A stretch of 64,000 bases of DNA. It comes from Phoronis australis (taxonomy: Eukaryota > Phoronida > Phoronidae). The translations under genes were made by a program, and so were the position numbers. Positions 60,418-64,000 of the stretch are shown in pieces; within the stretch, counting starts at the first letter, position 1, and each line of letters opens with the position of its first letter. The notes under the pieces were generated by a model. It was given only the letters and a program-made list of their open reading frames with translations, was not told the DNA's origin and made no database searches. The DNA is taken from assembly GCA_002633005.1 (NCBI GenBank), contig NMRA01000035.1, positions 1,247,657-1,311,656 of the forward strand, read 5' to 3'.

Positions 60418-63400
60418 TTCGATAACAACAAAGAAAGGTAAAATCAGATACTTGTTTATTCACGCAAGTTTTCTAGAGCATCTTTCTACGGCTCTGACAG
60501 AAGCATTGCTCGTGCGAGGCGCGTGAAACACATTTCACGACCACGTGCTGCGTGTGAGTACCATTACCAAAATATGATGACTTCTATAAATTCAAGAAGA
60601 GCTCAAGCTTTATCGTTCACATGTGAGCCCTAGTCGGTAAACCAACCCCTAAACAGGGTTGGGACTCCATACATTGAAAGTGTAAAATTAAGTCATACAC
60701 ATCGCATTCGAATTGCACATCAAATATTACAGTGGAAACGTCGAAATTGTGATCGCGTGAACACATTTATCTGCAGACATAATACGACGAATATAACTGC
60801 ACGGAAATCAAGCCCTTCGAAAAAGCTTATTTACTTAAAGGCTCGAGTTTTTACTATTCGCTTGTCACTTCGCCATTTTCATTTTTTACCAAACGCAGAA
60901 CTCGGAAACTAAAGCATTCTCTTGGTCGATTGGCTGGCATTCGGGTCACTACCTGACGTCATTAGGTCAAAAACTGGCATTATAATACGGCGGACGAAGT
61001 GATTCCTTGATGTTAGAGAAAGGTATAAGGAAGCGAAATAAAACCGGCAAGGCTGTTTTCGGTTCCCTGAATATGTCAACGGAATTCCATAGGGTCAGCA
61101 ATAACACATCCAACAAGTATTTTTTACCCATTCTTTTGATTTTTTTATCCATCTCACACCTTTTTAAATTTTTGAAAAAGGTTCCGATGGTTCTTCAGCT
61201 CTGTATTGGCTAATGAGAGCCATGGTTTTGAGTTGAGCATGCGAACTGAGGTCTGTTGTGGTGAAGAACTAGGTAGACTAAACAAGTCGATTTTTATCTG
61301 TGGACAATCCACAATATAATACTTGAGAATTATATGTAGTTATTAATAAGAGGATACACAAGGCAGAAATGACGAGTATTTTACTCAGACTGTGCTCCTC
61401 AGTGTAGCACGCGAAAACCTAATCATGAACGTGAGAATTGCTGGGAGATGGTTAAGCAGCGCCCCTTATAGTCAGCTATTGTACATGTAACAGGTGGATG
61501 CGACAAAGGCTTGATTCTGATGAGTTCTGTTTTGATACGCCGATACCTGTTGGCAACCAATTAGACCATAATCTACATTTTACGTACGTATACTATTAGT
61601 AGAGATAACTTCGCTTCACTGGCATTGTAACAGCTACCGTACAAGCGCACAAAAAGTATAAAATCTTAGTCGAAAACTTCGACTCTTGGGATTAGCCTTG
61701 TCGTTTTTCTGAGTTACTGAGTAAGACGGCTGACCGACGAGTTGGCTTTAGCGTGTGCATAAAACTTTAATCCAAAAATACTACCCAAGTCAAATATGCT
61801 AAGTTAGAAAATGACGTAAAAATTACTCGCTTCAAAACACTTGTTGACGTAGAGGCACGATTATTAGCTGCGTCAGCAACTCTACACTTGGAAGAATTCT
61901 TTGTCAATCGACAATCTCTCGCAAGATCACTTTGTTTGTCCTCAAATGACCGTTTAAAATAGCTCGTTCATGAAGTCAGTATAGTCACAACACCGTCTCA
62001 ACATCGTCTGCTCGGGGAGCTTTGGGCGGGCTTCTGATATGCTATGACTAAAAATTTACGACTGTCTTAGAGGAAAGAATGTCAGGTAACATTTGAAAAA
62101 GAAAAGCTGATGTGAAGGAGTTAAATGACGCCGGAGGCCCGAGAAGCATCGTTGCCAAAATTCGAAAAAGCTGAACATCTTGATCTAAGCCAGCAGGATA
62201 CCGCAAAGGGTGGAAATTGTCTGCTGTAAACCTTTAATTCACCCATGTTAATACACAAAATTAGTAGAAGTAGGAAGCACATGATCTGTTTTGTTATCTG
62301 TTATAGTTCGAGCACCTTTGGTTCATACATAGAAATATTTACAGACACACATTTATATTACTTTCTGATTTTATTATTACATGTTTTATTTCAATCTCAT
62401 TTAAGCCCATTTTGAAGATTTCGTGTCATACTCCGCATGTGCTCGCACTTTTTACTAATGTTCATAAGCTTCAGTGTGACACTACACGTACAAGTATGAT
62501 ACACGCTACAGTAAAATTAGTTAAAAATGTGTCAAGTTGGCAAATTAGGAAAATCGTGGATCTACGTTGTGATTCATTTCATGGGGATTGCCTTTTAAAC
62601 GAGGCAAACAATTTTACCTGACATCACTACCCAGTTCACATTTTTCAATTACATAAATAGCATTGCTTCTCACTTGTCATTGTGTGCCTGACATTTTCTG
62701 CCTACGTTCTCAATGGGAACCAGTTCAAAGTTAGAAACACTTATTACAATCTGAGTAAGAACCTCATTCGAGGAACATCCTAGGCTAAACTTGCTCGTTT
62801 CCGCTGTCCTCAGCTCGTTTCATTAAGACGTACACAAGGACTCGGTCCCTAAAGATCCAAATTATTTTAATGAAATCATTAATAGCTTATTAGCCATGTA
62901 CCAGGGCATTGAGATTACGACTAGCTCTTCATGTTTTTACCTTAACCCTAAACTCATGGGAAACGCTTACCTTCTGTGCAAGTGCAAACGTGTCAGTGAA
63001 AAAGCTGGGTTATATTAACAATTTATATTTTAAATCCAAGATCTTACGAAGAGTTAGGCAGGATAACATCTCCATGGCTTCATGGGCTTAGTCTTTCTCT
63101 AAGGAGTTTCTGAATTTGCGGAAACATTCCCTGTTTATGTATCTGTACTGTACATCTACATGTACGTTAATGTCAAGATAATCTTTGATTGAAAATATTT
63201 AACCATGATCAGACATTCCATGAATCATCGGCTGTCTTGTGGCAGTTTGTTTACGGGCATTTTGGAACATTAACCACATTAATTTTATACAACTTACGAT
63301 TGAGTATGAATTAATGAACGAAAAGCGTCTCGTTCGAAGATACGAACAGGTGCAGTAGCTAGTGGACCCCACGCAAGCTCGTTCGATACAATGTTCCTCG

Positions 63401-64000
63401 ATTATCCGCGTGACGTCATAGTGAACATTTCTACGTGCATGATAACGTCGTGCGGAAACTGACGAATATCGCATTGAATGGGCGTGGTCCAAACAACGGA
63501 ATAGATAAAAAATTTGTTACTTCACATGTTCGTACTTCAACACGATTGATTTTTAAGATCAGAAATGGGTCCTACGTTTACTCAGTGCCGTAAGAAACGT
63601 GACCAGAGGAAGGGCACGTATGTGCTCATTCGACAATTTTACTCTTTCGGTAATAAAACTACATCGGGGGCATGAATTGACAACCGGGAGGGGTGAGACG
63701 ATTTCAAATTTGTGAAAAACGGCCACAAGGGGAGACAAAGACTGGTGACGAACGCGGTATGAGTGTTTAGCGAGGTTATTTTTCACCTGTGTCCCCTGTT
63801 TGCCTTCCCGCGAATCACAACGTCTGTCATGACAAATATTAATTGCAAATCAGGCCAACAGGGCAGGGTTCACATGAAGGTCTAGGAGCAAAAACTACAT
63901 CGGTGGCAAGAGGGAACATGTGGGGGCAAATGGGAGAGGACTGAGGACTGAGGAAATCTATGGCGACCGGCTACCGGATGGAGACAAAATGGTGGCGACC
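60418..64000. other. Region upstream of DNAI2, no recognised gene
   Basis: The bases just before the DNAI2 ATG should hold its promoter and 5' UTR, but I see no clear TATA box. The rest, to the window edge, has only short open frames without recognisable motifs. I looked here for the PRKG1 N-terminal exon (a QGISAEP-like pseudosubstrate motif) and did not find it. Confidence 0.5.

Noticed and set aside
59206-60441. Plus-strand ORFs of 150 and 196 codons
   Set aside because: They are antisense shadows of the DNAI2 coding sequence.

Overview
This is animal nuclear DNA. It has spliced genes with multi-kilobase introns and GT/AG junctions, many decayed transposons, tRNA-derived SINE-like segments and microsatellites, and no prokaryotic features. 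The two recognisable genes are a cGMP-dependent protein kinase and an axonemal dynein intermediate chain. With the repeat types, they suggest a marine invertebrate bilaterian (deuterostome or lophotrochozoan). I cannot narrow the species from the sequence alone. A few single 'n' bases (38370, 42884, 47122, 57431) mark weak points in the assembly.

Layout, right to left (both main genes read on the minus strand). Positions 60417-58573 carry DNAI2, the outer-arm dynein intermediate chain 2, as one uninterrupted 614-codon exon with a poly(A) signal at 58452-58457. Positions 53958-5434 carry 15 exons of a PRKG1-type cGMP-dependent protein kinase. All junctions are phase-consistent, giving 578 residues: cGMP-binding domain A, cGMP-binding domain B, kinase domain and AGC C-terminal tail. 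The N-terminal exon(s), with the leucine zipper and autoinhibitory segment, were not found. They probably lie beyond 64 kb, which would put DNAI2 inside a PRKG1 intron.

The largest PRKG1 intron (43208-15415, 27.8 kb) holds two further candidates. One is a minus-strand ATG-initiated open exon (30445-30156) with a consensus donor, in the right phase to splice onto the cGMP-B exon. It could be the first exon of a short kinase isoform lacking dimerisation, autoinhibition and cGMP-A. The other, at 19277-20587 on the plus strand, is a run of four roughly 90-codon open stretches, the last two joined by a phase-matched 53-bp intron. This is an unrecognised small gene or a decaying one.

The rest is repeat-rich intron and intergenic DNA. 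It includes a dead mariner element split by a later GC-rich insertion (46736-48988), the 3' end of a non-LTR retrotransposon (43619-43970), and a hammerhead-ribozyme-like motif of the kind found in Penelope-like elements (57571-57618). There are several short inverted-repeat families, a 125-bp near-perfect hairpin (16683-16807), a dispersed roughly 500-bp repeat with a conserved CACGTG core, a tandem 566-bp duplication whose junction is an 'n', and two long imperfect trinucleotide tracts.
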